The notes: generated by a model from the letters alone, not told the origin. A DNA stretch of 5,776 bases from Mogibacterium sp. (GCA_017469325.1 JAFUGO010000192.1:1-5776), one strand, 5' to 3'; shown: positions 1-5,776, numbered from the stretch's first letter. Numbers and translations are program-made.

Positions 1-887
1 CGTACCTTTATTTCGCGGAGACTGAGCCCGATTATGTCGTGCTCGAGACAGGCCTCGGAGGGAGGCTGGATTCCACAAATACGATAGAGAAACCTCTCGT
101 ATCGGTGATAACGCAGATAGGTCTCGACCACACGGCAGAGCTCGGAAATACGATCTTTAAGATCACAAGGGAAAAAGCGGGGATCATCAAAAAAGGCGTG
201 CCTGTGGTATCCCAGACCGGTGATCTGAACGTAAAGAATATCCTGAGACGCGTTGCTGCGGAAAACGGCTGTGAGTATACGGATGTTTCACAGCTTCTGG
301 ATAAGTATTCTTCATACGAGATAGGCATGAAGGGTAACCACCAGAGGGCGAATGCCGCAACGGCTGCCGAAGCCGTAAAGGCGGCAGGTATAGAGGTGAG
401 CGAAGACGCCGTGAGAAGGGGTCTTGCCAAGGCCTTCCTTCCGGGCAGATTCGACGTCCTTAACGGTGAAACCGGGGGAGAGAACGGGCCGTATTTCATA
501 CTGGACGGCGCGCATAATCCCGATGCCATAGACAGGCTCACAGACACTTTTACCGCTTTTGCCCGCTCTCATAAGATAAAAAGAACTTTAGTTATTTTTG
601 GATGTATGAGAGACAAGAATTCTGCTCGTATGATACAATTACTGTTGGCAAAGCTTAAAGGCTGCACATATGCCGCTGCCGCTGTCGATTACGGACGCGC
701 GGAAGATCCTTCCGTGATAGGCGAACGCATAGTATCGCTCGGACGCGGCTGCATGGTATGCGATTCGGTATCCGAAGCTTACGATATCGCCATGAAAGGC
801 AATTATCAGTGCGTACTGGTCACCGGTTCCATATATCTGGCCGGTGAAATGCGTAGCCTTTACTTACAGGATAATAAATCACTGTAA
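1..887 (+). CDS. folC: Folylpolyglutamate synthase / dihydrofolate synthase, 5'-truncated by the window edge
   Basis: This cytoplasmic Mur-ligase-type enzyme uses ATP to add glutamate to tetrahydrofolates; bifunctional members also make dihydrofolate from dihydropteroate. The reading frame is open from base 3, giving 294 visible residues. About 130 N-terminal residues, including the GTNGKGS-type P-loop, lie upstream. Visible family motifs, numbered from the first visible residue, are [13 protein letters not shown] (14-26), DHTAELG (42-48), [10 protein letters not shown] (56-65, containing the lysine region typical of this family), LPGRFDV (146-152), DGAHNPDA (168-175, start of the C-terminal ligase domain), GCMRDKN (200-206) and [12 protein letters not shown] (273-284). 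It ends intact with TAA at 885-887. It sits 59 bases upstream of glyA with no terminator between, consistent with a folate one-carbon operon. It uses many ATA isoleucine codons, unlike glyA. Whether it has both synthase activities cannot be told from this part. The family call is very secure. Confidence 0.96.
   Translation, partial: YLYFAETEPDYVVLETGLGGRLDSTNTIEKPLVSVITQIGLDHTAELGNTIFKITREKAGIIKKGVPVVSQTGDLNVKNILRRVAAENGCEYTDVSQLLDKYSSYEIGMKGNHQRANAATAAEAVKAAGIEVSEDAVRRGLAKAFLPGRFDVLNGETGGENGPYFILDGAHNPDAIDRLTDTFTAFARSHKIKRTLVIFGCMRDKNSARMIQLLLAKLKGCTYAAAAVDYGRAEDPSVIGERIVSLGRGCMVCDSVSEAYDIAMKGNYQCVLVTGSIYLAGEMRSLYLQDNKSL
864..887. repeat. Short inverted repeat at the folC 3' end
   Basis: TTACAG (864-869) and CTGTAA (882-887) are perfect six-base inverted copies separated by an AT-rich 12-base spacer. 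The right arm includes the folC stop codon. It is followed by A-rich rather than T-rich sequence, so it is not a rho-independent terminator. It could be an operator for glyA or simply chance; a six-base match is weak evidence. Confidence 0.2.
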
Positions 888-933
888 AAATAAAACCACT
901 TATTGCTTCAATTCTAATCTCAGACGTTGAGAG

Positions 934-940
934 AAAGGGA
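934..940 (+). promoter_or_regulatory. Ribosome binding site of glyA
   Basis: AAAGGGA lies six bases before the ATG at 947 and is the only purine-rich SD-like stretch near the gene start. The next in-frame ATG (989) has no SD, so this site decides the start. The match to AAAGGAGG is moderate, which is slightly surprising for a gene with strongly optimised codons. Confidence 0.6.
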
Positions 941-946
941 CGACGT

Positions 947-2224
947 ATGTTTGACAGAAACGGAAATGACAACAGCAACTATAATCAGATGATCGTTGAG
1001 GAGATCCGCAAGAGCTCCGAAAAAGTCGCAGACCTTGTTAATCAGGAGTACATGAGACAGAAAAACAACGTAGAGCTGATCGCTTCCGAGAACTACTGCT
1101 CCGAGGCTGTAATGGCTGCCTGCGGAAGCTGCCTCTCCTGGAAGTATGCTGAGGGTTATCCTCAGGCTCCTGTTGTAAGAACATCCGGAAACAAGGGCAG
1201 ATACTATGGCGGAACCATCATCGTTGACCAGCTCGAAGAGTATTGCTGCGACCTCTGGAGAAAGGTGTTCAATACCGATTATCATGTAAACGTACAGCCT
1301 CATTCGGGTTCACAGGCAAACTTCGCTGCTTATAAGTCGGTACTCGAGCCGGGCGACACGATCCTCGGACTCAACCTCGACAACGGCGGACACCTCACTC
1401 ACGGTTCCGGCGTAAACTTCAGCGGAAAGCTCTATGACGTTCACTTCTACGATGTAGACGACAACGGCCGCATCGACATGGATGACGTTAAGAAGAAAGC
1501 AGAAGAGCTCAAGCCTAAACTGATCCTGACAGGAGCATCGGCTTACTCAAGAGTCATCGACTTCGCTGCATTCGCAGAGATCGCAAAGAGCGTAGGCGCA
1601 TACTTCATGGTAGACATGGCTCATATCGCCGGACTCGTTGCAGCAGGAGAGCATCCGTCACCATTCGGATATGCTGACATCGTAACAACGACGACTCATA
1701 AGACACTCAGAGGACCTCGCGGAGGACTCATCTTCGCAAGACCTGAGCTCGCAAAGAAAGTCGACTCGGCAGTATTCCCTTATGCACAGGGCGGCCCTCT
1801 CTGCCACATCATCGCAGGTAAGGCTGTATGCGCAGAAGAAGCTCTCAAGCCTGAGTTCAAGACATACCAGCACCAGGTAAGACTCAACTGCGCTGCTCTC
1901 GCTGACGAGTTCACAAAGATGGGCTACAAGGTGGTTACAGGCGGTACAGACAACCACGTATTCCTGCTCGACCTCAGCGACAAGGAATTCTCCGGCAAAG
2001 AGCTGCAGGCAGCATGCGACGAGGTAGGCATCACACTCAACAAGAACTGCGTACCTAATGAGAAGAGATCGCCTATGCAGACATCCTGCGTTCGTATCGG
2101 TACAGCTCCGATGACAACACGCGGATTCCTCGAGGACGACTTCCGTGAGGTAGCTCACAGGATCGACGCAGTAGTCAAGGAACTCGACGCAAAGAAGGCT
2201 GCAGAGGCTGCAGAAGTTAAATAA
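947..2224 (+). CDS. glyA: Serine hydroxymethyltransferase (glycine hydroxymethyltransferase)
   Basis: This PLP-dependent cytoplasmic enzyme converts serine and tetrahydrofolate to glycine and 5,10-methylene-THF. The 425 residues compare with about 410-420 usually. Seen motifs are VELIASENY (42-50), KYAEGYP (66-72), RYYGG (85-89), [10 protein letters not shown] (117-126), GGHLTHGSG (147-155), VDMAHIAGL (222-230, PLP-contacting Asp223 and His226), [14 protein letters not shown] (247-260, Schiff-base Lys252), GGTDNH (332-337) and [12 protein letters not shown] (383-394, carboxylate-binding Arg383). Two oddities: about ten extra residues (73-82, [10 protein letters not shown]) separate YAEGYP from RYYGG, which are nearly adjacent in E. 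coli GlyA; and the protein ends in a Lys/Ala/Glu-rich tail without the usual C-terminal motif resembling C..FP.Y. All 18 isoleucines use ATC, suggesting high expression. There is no room upstream for a glycine or THF riboswitch. Catalytic residues are intact, so it is probably active. Confidence 0.97.
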   Translation: MFDRNGNDNSNYNQMIVEEIRKSSEKVADLVNQEYMRQKNNVELIASENYCSEAVMAACGSCLSWKYAEGYPQAPVVRTSGNKGRYYGGTIIVDQLEEYCCDLWRKVFNTDYHVNVQPHSGSQANFAAYKSVLEPGDTILGLNLDNGGHLTHGSGVNFSGKLYDVHFYDVDDNGRIDMDDVKKKAEELKPKLILTGASAYSRVIDFAAFAEIAKSVGAYFMVDMAHIAGLVAAGEHPSPFGYADIVTTTTHKTLRGPRGGLIFARPELAKKVDSAVFPYAQGGPLCHIIAGKAVCAEEALKPEFKTYQHQVRLNCAALADEFTKMGYKVVTGGTDNHVFLLDLSDKEFSGKELQAACDEVGITLNKNCVPNEKRSPMQTSCVRIGTAPMTTRGFLEDDFREVAHRIDAVVKELDAKKAAEAAEVK

Positions 2225-2260
2225 ACAGGTTTCGGCAGAACCGGCTATATGTTTGTAATT

Positions 2261-2295
2261 AAATGCCCCGCGTTCAAAAAAAGGCGGGGCATTTT
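2261..2295 (+). terminator. Rho-independent terminator after glyA
   Basis: The arms AAATGCCCCGC (2261-2271) and GCGGGGCATTT (2284-2294) pair perfectly over 11 bp around a 12-base A-rich loop. The T-run is short (TTTT at 2292-2295, then GG) and partly consumed by the A-T base of the stem, so efficiency may be moderate. It lies 36 bases past the glyA stop. Confidence 0.85.
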
Positions 2296-2297
2296 GG

Positions 2298-2326
2298 TTG
2301 AATAAGTATTTTTGCTGTTGTAAAAT
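2298..2326 (+). promoter_or_regulatory. Sigma-A-type promoter for the P-loop NTPase gene
   Basis: TTGAAT (2298-2303; 4 of 6 to TTGACA) is separated by exactly 17 bases from TAAAAT (2321-2326; 5 of 6 to TATAAT). The region is AT-rich, directly follows the glyA terminator and predicts a start near 2333 with a leader of about 34 bases. This is the best promoter match I found in the window. Confidence 0.65.
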
Positions 2327-2350
2327 GAAAACAATATTTTGAAGGTAAAT

Positions 2351-2357
2351 GAGGAGG
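2351..2357 (+). promoter_or_regulatory. Strong ribosome binding site of the P-loop NTPase gene
   Basis: GAGGAGG is a near-consensus Shine-Dalgarno sequence nine bases before the ATG at 2367. It fixes that ATG over the GTG codon immediately following it. Confidence 0.85.
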
Positions 2358-2366
2358 TACTGACCT

Positions 2367-2789
2367 ATGGTGAAACTTTTGATCGGACATAAAGGAAGCG
2401 GTAAGACTAAGAGAATGATCGAACTCGCAAACGAAACGGTCCAGACAGCCAGAGGCAGCATCGTATTTATTAACAAGAATTCAAGACTAATCTACGATCT
2501 TGACTATAAGATCAGAGTCGTTTGCATGGAGGACTTCCCTCATATCACAAACGAAGACGAGTACATCGGATTCCTTTTCGGTATCATGAGCTCAGACAAC
2601 GACATCGAGACCATCTTCCTCGACGGTATCATGAGACACAGAGACTTCGCTCTTGAGGTCCTCCCAAGCTTCATAGAGAAGATCAAAGTCATTTCCAAGG
2701 AGTCGGGGATCGATTTCGTACTCAGCGTAAGCGCAGAACTCGAAGAGATGATCGGCGTCAATTTCGATGATATCGAGGTTCTTAACTGA
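2367..2789 (+). CDS. Small P-loop NTPase of unknown function
   Basis: The 140-residue soluble protein has no signal peptide or membrane segment. It opens with a beta strand and a textbook Walker A loop, GHKGSGKT (7-14, catalytic-type Lys13 and Thr14). A Walker B-like strand, TIFLD (82-86, Asp86), follows, and a later hydrophobic strand, DFVLSVSAE (116-124), could be a sensor-type strand. At this length it is little more than a minimal P-loop core, with no obvious partner domain or nucleic-acid-binding part. Similar short proteins occur in Clostridia, where I recall some being labelled 'twitching motility protein PilT'; nothing here supports a pilus role. The gene has its own promoter, a strong SD and its own terminator, so it looks monocistronic. 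Isoleucine codons are 15 ATC, 2 ATT and 1 ATA, resembling glyA rather than the downstream genes. This hints at good expression and long residence. The NTP-binding call is secure; the cellular role is unknown. Confidence 0.9.
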   Translation: MVKLLIGHKGSGKTKRMIELANETVQTARGSIVFINKNSRLIYDLDYKIRVVCMEDFPHITNEDEYIGFLFGIMSSDNDIETIFLDGIMRHRDFALEVLPSFIEKIKVISKESGIDFVLSVSAELEEMIGVNFDDIEVLN

Positions 2790-2802
2790 TATTGTGAACG
2801 AA

Positions 2803-2832
2803 ACCCCGGGCATACGCTCGGGGTGTTTTTTT
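2803..2832 (+). terminator. Rho-independent terminator after the P-loop NTPase gene
   Basis: ACCCCGGGC (2803-2811) pairs with GCTCGGGGT (2816-2824), including one G-U pair, around an ATAC tetraloop. One base later comes a run of seven Ts (2826-2832). This is a strong intrinsic terminator 13 bases after the stop codon. It ends only 26 bases before the methyltransferase start codon, so it occupies that gene's immediate upstream region. Confidence 0.92.
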
Positions 2833-2840
2833 ATCCGTTT

Positions 2841-2854
2841 GGAGGACATAAAGG
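2841..2854 (+). promoter_or_regulatory. Ribosome binding region of the methyltransferase gene
   Basis: Two SD-like elements precede the ATG at 2859: GGAGG (2841-2845, 13 bases upstream, rather far) and AAAGG (2850-2854, four bases upstream, rather close). Together they support ATG 2859 as the start. The in-frame GTG at 2823 lies inside the terminator stem and has no SD. Confidence 0.6.
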
Positions 2855-2858
2855 TCTG

Positions 2859-4145
2859 ATGACAGTAACAGAGCAGATAACAAAGGGAATAGAAGCCGGA
2901 AGGTCGATATATGAGTCCATGACAGCCGTATCGGCGGCCGGTGATGAAAGAGAAGAAGTATCGGAGCTTTGTCTCGGTGACAATCTCACGTACATGAGGT
3001 CGCTCCTGAGCAGAGGCTACGGCGGAGCTTTCAGGCTTATTTACATAGATCCTCCTTTCTTTACAAGGAGCAGCTTCAACGCGTCCATAAGCCTTAAGGA
3101 TGAGAAAGGTGCATCTCATAAGATCCACCATCTGGCTTACGATGATAAGTTCGACAGGGATCTCGAATACTACATCGAGAACATGACAGCCAGACTGCTC
3201 ATGATGAAGGATCTTCTGTCCGATGAAGGACTCATGTGGGTGCATCTCGACTGGCATTCGTCGCACTATATAAAACTGGTGCTCGACGAGCTCATGGGAC
3301 AGAAGAACTTCGTGAATGAGATCATCTGGCAGTATAAATCAGGCGGCTCCGGGAAGCGTCATTTTGCGCGCACACACGACACCATCCTGGTTTATTCAAA
3401 ATCAAAGAACTATTATCTTGACGTTCCAACGGAGAAGTCATATAACAGAGACCGGAAACCGTATAGGTTCAGAGGTGTAGCGGAATACAAGGACGAAGGC
3501 GGCTGGTACACCATGGTCAACATGAAGGATGTATGGAACATCGATATGGTTGGCCGCACATCAGCCGAGCGCACCGGTTATGCGACGCAGAAGCCGCTTG
3601 AGCTTATGAAAAGGATAGTGGAGTCGTCCACGAAAGAAGGCGAGCTCTGCGGGGATTTCTTCTGCGGAAGCGGAAGCCTGCCTGAGGCGGCGCACATGCT
3701 GGGCCGCAGGTGGATAGCCTGCGACAGCGAGGAACTGGCTGCTTCCATGGCAAGGCACAGGCTCAGAAAGGCGGGCGCGGATTTCGCTTTCATAAGACAG
3801 GACACCCGCATCCCGTGCACAGGCAGGGCGGATATAAAGGTTTTATCCACTGACAGGCTCGAGGACGGCAGGACTCTTTACAGGTGCAGACTGAGCGATC
3901 TTCTGCCCGACATAGATACCGGATCGATACAGATGAAAGACCGCAGGTATGTCGAAGACGCTCTGAGAGCGGACAGGCTGCAGTTTGCGGGCCATATAAT
4001 GGTAGATCCCGACCACAGCGGAAGTTTTAATTGCGCGCATGTATTTGACGCCTCTGAGGGAGAATTCAGCTTTATCTCAGGCGGGAATTTCGCGGTGATG
4101 GTCGTCGATATATTCGGAAGAGAATACCTGGCAGAGATATCCTGA
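2859..4145 (+). CDS. Adenine-specific DNA methyltransferase, beta class (COG2189, type III Mod-like), apparently solitary
   Basis: It is predicted to transfer a methyl group from S-adenosylmethionine to a DNA base, most likely N6 of adenine. The 428-residue protein has the beta-class motif order: CLGDNLTYMRSLL (38-50), catalytic motif IV DPPF (64-67), a middle region with the family signatures NEIIWQYKSGG (153-163), HDTILVYSKS (173-182) and VWNIDMVGRTS (225-235), TQKP (243-246), and then the SAM-binding motif I DFFCGSGS (266-273). The methylase fold ends near residue 305. About 120 further residues end in NFAVMVVDIFGREYL (410-424), resembling the tail of some Mod-like enzymes. No Res helicase/nuclease or other restriction gene is adjacent, and I see no phase-variation repeats. 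The start at 2859 follows SD-like sequence. ATA is the favoured isoleucine codon (15 of 24), in contrast to both genes upstream. yitT follows after 24 bases. Target sequence and role (orphan regulator or remnant of an R-M system) are unknown. Confidence 0.92.
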   Translation: MTVTEQITKGIEAGRSIYESMTAVSAAGDEREEVSELCLGDNLTYMRSLLSRGYGGAFRLIYIDPPFFTRSSFNASISLKDEKGASHKIHHLAYDDKFDRDLEYYIENMTARLLMMKDLLSDEGLMWVHLDWHSSHYIKLVLDELMGQKNFVNEIIWQYKSGGSGKRHFARTHDTILVYSKSKNYYLDVPTEKSYNRDRKPYRFRGVAEYKDEGGWYTMVNMKDVWNIDMVGRTSAERTGYATQKPLELMKRIVESSTKEGELCGDFFCGSGSLPEAAHMLGRRWIACDSEELAASMARHRLRKAGADFAFIRQDTRIPCTGRADIKVLSTDRLEDGRTLYRCRLSDLLPDIDTGSIQMKDRRYVEDALRADRLQFAGHIMVDPDHSGSFNCAHVFDASEGEFSFISGGNFAVMVVDIFGREYLAEIS

Positions 4146-4154
4146 TCGGACAGT

Positions 4155-4160
4155 AAAGGA
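4155..4160 (+). promoter_or_regulatory. Ribosome binding site of yitT
   Basis: AAAGGA lies nine bases before the ATG at 4170, inside the 24-base gap after the methyltransferase stop. It supports the full-length start, including the lysine-rich N-terminus. The next in-frame ATG would delete that region and the first membrane helix. Confidence 0.75.
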
Positions 4161-4169
4161 AGAACCGGC

Positions 4170-5207
4170 ATGGAGAATAAGAAGAGCAAAAATAAAATCA
4201 AAGGTAAAGGCAAGGCAAGTGTTAAGGCCAAAGAAGCCGTGGATCCAATCGACCGCAAGCTCGAGAAGGAAGCGGCAGAGGCAAAGAAGGCAAACGACCT
4301 GTACGCGCATGATCCCGAACTCCACGGCAGGACGCAGCTCCAGGCAAGGAGCCAGGAGATAGGGCTGGCTTTGCTTGCCGTAGTTATTGGATCGACCGCT
4401 ACGGTATCGATCATGCTTCCTAACGGGCTTACCTTCGGAGGCATCACCGGTATCGCAAGGATCATCCAGCACTACACAGACTGGAATTACTCACTGGTAT
4501 ATTACGCCCTTGCCATGGTGGTCACGGCGATAGTCTGGGCGTTCCTGGGATTCAAAGAGGTCCGCAAGATACTCCTCATGTCCCTGGCGTATCCGGCTTT
4601 CATGCTGGTCCTTGAGATCAATGACGTAGTGCTCATAAGGAGCGATGACCTCTTTCTGGTATCTGTATTCACGGGAGTGGTCCTGGGAGTATCGAACGGT
4701 CTGACGTTCAAGGCGGGATATTCGTCAGGAGGAACCGACTCGCTCGCAAAGGTCATCAAATACCGCTGGCTGCCTCATCTCGGCATAATCGACATCACAT
4801 TCGCCATAAACGCGGTCATAGTAGCATGTAACGCCTTCGTATTCGGCCTTCAGATAGCGCTTTATGCCGTCATCATCATATATGTATCGATGAAGGTGGG
4901 CGAGACCGTTATGTACGGATTCAGTGACAAGATAGTCGAGCTCGACATCATACCGGGCGATGCGGATGCACTGACCGAATTCATAATGGGCGAGCTCGGC
5001 CGCGGCGTGTCCAGCATCGAGGTCACGGGAGAGTATACGGGCGACAAAAGAAAGCAGCTCAAGATACTCTGCTCGCCGCGTGAGAGCTTTCTGATCAAGC
5101 GTCATCTCGCGAAGGAAGATCCTAACTCATTCGTATCGGTAATAAGCGTAAAGTCAGTGTGGGGAAGAGGCCGCGGATTCTCGGATATCCACAACATCGA
5201 CAGCTGA
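4170..5207 (+). CDS. YitT-family membrane protein (YitT membrane domain plus C-terminal DUF2179)
   Basis: This integral membrane protein belongs to a family widespread in Firmicutes whose transported substrate or biochemical role is not established. Its 345 residues compare with roughly 280-290 for typical members; the excess is an N-terminal extension. Residues 1-45 are highly basic (13 lysines in the first 40) and should be cytoplasmic. Hydrophobic segments are near 64-83, 108-126, 133-150, 160-178, 205-223 and 227-241, with the family glycine motifs GGITGIARII (90-99) and GGTDSLAKVI (187-196). The soluble C-terminal DUF2179 domain (about 255-335) contains GELGRGVSSIEVTGEYTG (274-291) and a DPNSFVSVISV strand (317-327). 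The 24-base spacing suggests co-transcription with the methyltransferase, although no functional link is known. The stop is TGA at 5205-5207, followed immediately by TAA in frame. No terminator is visible before the convergent gene. Family assignment is secure; function is not. Confidence 0.94.
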   Translation: MENKKSKNKIKGKGKASVKAKEAVDPIDRKLEKEAAEAKKANDLYAHDPELHGRTQLQARSQEIGLALLAVVIGSTATVSIMLPNGLTFGGITGIARIIQHYTDWNYSLVYYALAMVVTAIVWAFLGFKEVRKILLMSLAYPAFMLVLEINDVVLIRSDDLFLVSVFTGVVLGVSNGLTFKAGYSSGGTDSLAKVIKYRWLPHLGIIDITFAINAVIVACNAFVFGLQIALYAVIIIYVSMKVGETVMYGFSDKIVELDIIPGDADALTEFIMGELGRGVSSIEVTGEYTGDKRKQLKILCSPRESFLIKRHLAKEDPNSFVSVISVKSVWGRGRGFSDIHNIDS

Positions 5208-5218
5208 TAAAAGGCCTG

Positions 5219-5776
5219 TCAGTCGGGAAAGTCAAGATAGAATCCGGCCAGTGCGCGTGAAACGAGGTTCACGGTACGCGGATCAAGAATAAGAAAATCG
5301 TTGATGCAGTCCGGATCGTCTCTGAGCGATGCAGGCTGATCACAGTAAGTATGAGCGTCCGAAGCGGCGCTCTTTTTTATGAATCCGGAGATGTCAAGAT
5401 AGCAGTCCTCCCCGCGGGGGCGTAGCGGGATCTCTATCTCGAGAGCACGGCTGCCCTGATTGAACACTGCGGTCGCCGGGATCTCATCGTCCGGGAAATA
5501 GGCGCAGGCAACGGGATCTTTAATCTGCTCTCCGTTTATCTTGAGAGTGTAGCGCGGATCCATTGCGGAGCCTGATTTTTTTATGTGAGGACGCACGCTG
5601 AGCCTGCCGCCCGCGGCAGGGAGGCCGTACGCGGCCAGTGCCTGATGCATATCGGGCACCTCAGCGAGCGACAGAAACATGAGCCTGTGAAGATGCAGCA
5701 CATCTTCTCTGTTATGAGTGAGTATCACTTTCTCTATGGTGCTGTTGCCGTTCAGAGCGTACTGATCGAAGAGGGC
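5219..5776 (-). CDS. Probable RNase H-like (YprB/RNase_H_2) exonuclease-type protein, C-terminal part; 5' end beyond the window
   Basis: The minus-strand frame is open from the right window edge to the TGA at 5219-5221, giving 185 visible residues. The GTG at 5726-5728 is internal, because the frame continues upstream through coding-like sequence. The segment ending HNREDVLHLHRLM (21-33 of the visible part) matches the last catalytic motif of DEDD-type RNase H-like/YprB proteins, in which the final Asp (Asp25) binds metal and is preceded by an H/Y-N pair. The earlier D-E-D motifs would lie outside the window. The remaining 150 or so residues contain strand-like segments (for example RYTLKINGEQIKDPVACAYF and RALEIEIPL) and are not a domain I recognise. 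The gene converges on yitT with an 11-base gap. In Firmicutes such proteins are often single genes of uncertain role in nucleic acid processing. The family call rests on one motif, so it is tentative. Confidence 0.6.
   Translation of the reverse strand, partial: ALFDQYALNGNSTIEKVILTHNREDVLHLHRLMFLSLAEVPDMHQALAAYGLPAAGGRLSVRPHIKKSGSAMDPRYTLKINGEQIKDPVACAYFPDDEIPATAVFNQGSRALEIEIPLRPRGEDCYLDISGFIKKSAASDAHTYCDQPASLRDDPDCINDFLILDPRTVNLVSRALAGFYLDFPD

Noticed and set aside
575..660. Internal promoter in an AT-rich patch of folC
   Set aside because: TATGAT/TACAAT-like hexamers occur at 629-639, but no -35 hexamer lies at suitable spacing and the patch encodes normal FolC residues, including the GCMRDKN motif.
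888..946. Glycine or THF riboswitch upstream of glyA
   Set aside because: The gap is only 59 bases and contains no expression-platform hairpin or recognisable aptamer core.
2367..2789. Naming the P-loop protein a PilT twitching-motility ATPase
   Set aside because: PilT is about 350 residues with Asp and His boxes and a PAS-like N-domain. Only a generic Walker A/B core is visible here, with no pilus genes nearby.
2823..2858. GTG at 2823 as the methyltransferase start, adding 12 residues
   Set aside because: It lies inside the right arm of the terminator stem, the added residues are encoded by the T-run, and there is no SD before it. ATG 2859 has SD-like sequence just upstream.
2351..4145. 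P-loop NTPase plus methyltransferase as a two-gene defence system
   Set aside because: A strong terminator separates them, their codon use differs, and neither carries a nuclease or other effector domain that I can see. Adjacency alone is not enough.
32..5105. Long minus-strand open frames opposite folC, glyA, the P-loop gene, the methyltransferase and yitT
   Set aside because: They are antisense to genes with clear family motifs, have no recognisable domains or SD sites, and read as cysteine-, serine- or leucine-rich shadow translations.
5219..5728. Complete 169-residue minus-strand protein starting at GTG 5726-5728
   Set aside because: The frame stays open and coding-like to the window edge, and the GTG falls a few residues before a catalytic motif that normally lies late in the protein.

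Overview
The window looks like ordinary chromosome from a Gram-positive Clostridia-type bacterium, plausibly a gut or rumen Lachnospiraceae or Oscillospiraceae relative. This placement is inferred from purine-rich Shine-Dalgarno sites, a YitT/DUF2179 membrane protein, a small Clostridia-style P-loop protein and mid-range base composition. It has not been tested by any search. There are no tRNA or rRNA genes, CRISPR arrays, insertion sequences or phage genes.

Layout, left to right. (1) Bases 1-887, + strand: the C-terminal two thirds of folC, folylpolyglutamate/dihydrofolate synthase, cut by the left edge. (2) 947-2224, +: glyA, serine hydroxymethyltransferase, followed by a rho-independent terminator at 2261-2295. 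(3) A sigma-A-type promoter at 2298-2326 drives a 140-residue P-loop NTPase of unknown function (2367-2789), closed by a second strong terminator at 2803-2832. (4) 2859-4145, +: a COG2189-type (type III Mod-like) adenine-specific DNA methyltransferase with no restriction partner in view. It is followed after 24 bases by (5) 4170-5207, +: a YitT-family membrane protein with a long lysine-rich N-terminus. (6) 5219-5776, - strand, convergent: the C-terminal part of a probable RNase H-like (YprB/RNase_H_2) protein that runs off the right edge.

How the genes fit together: FolC and GlyA act in the same folate one-carbon pathway. GlyA makes 5,10-methylene-THF and glycine from serine, and FolC adds the glutamate tail that retains folates and improves their binding. 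The 59-base gap and lack of a terminator suggest they are co-transcribed. The P-loop gene is its own transcription unit. The methyltransferase and yitT probably form a third unit, but no clear promoter is visible for it and it begins directly behind a terminator.

The points most worth a second look are modest: a ten-residue insertion in the active-site loop of SHMT plus an atypical C-terminus; an apparently solitary Mod-like methyltransferase with an extra C-terminal region; and glyA-like codon use in the uncharacterised P-loop gene. I found no convincing sign of a new multi-gene system. All gaps between genes are under 150 bases.
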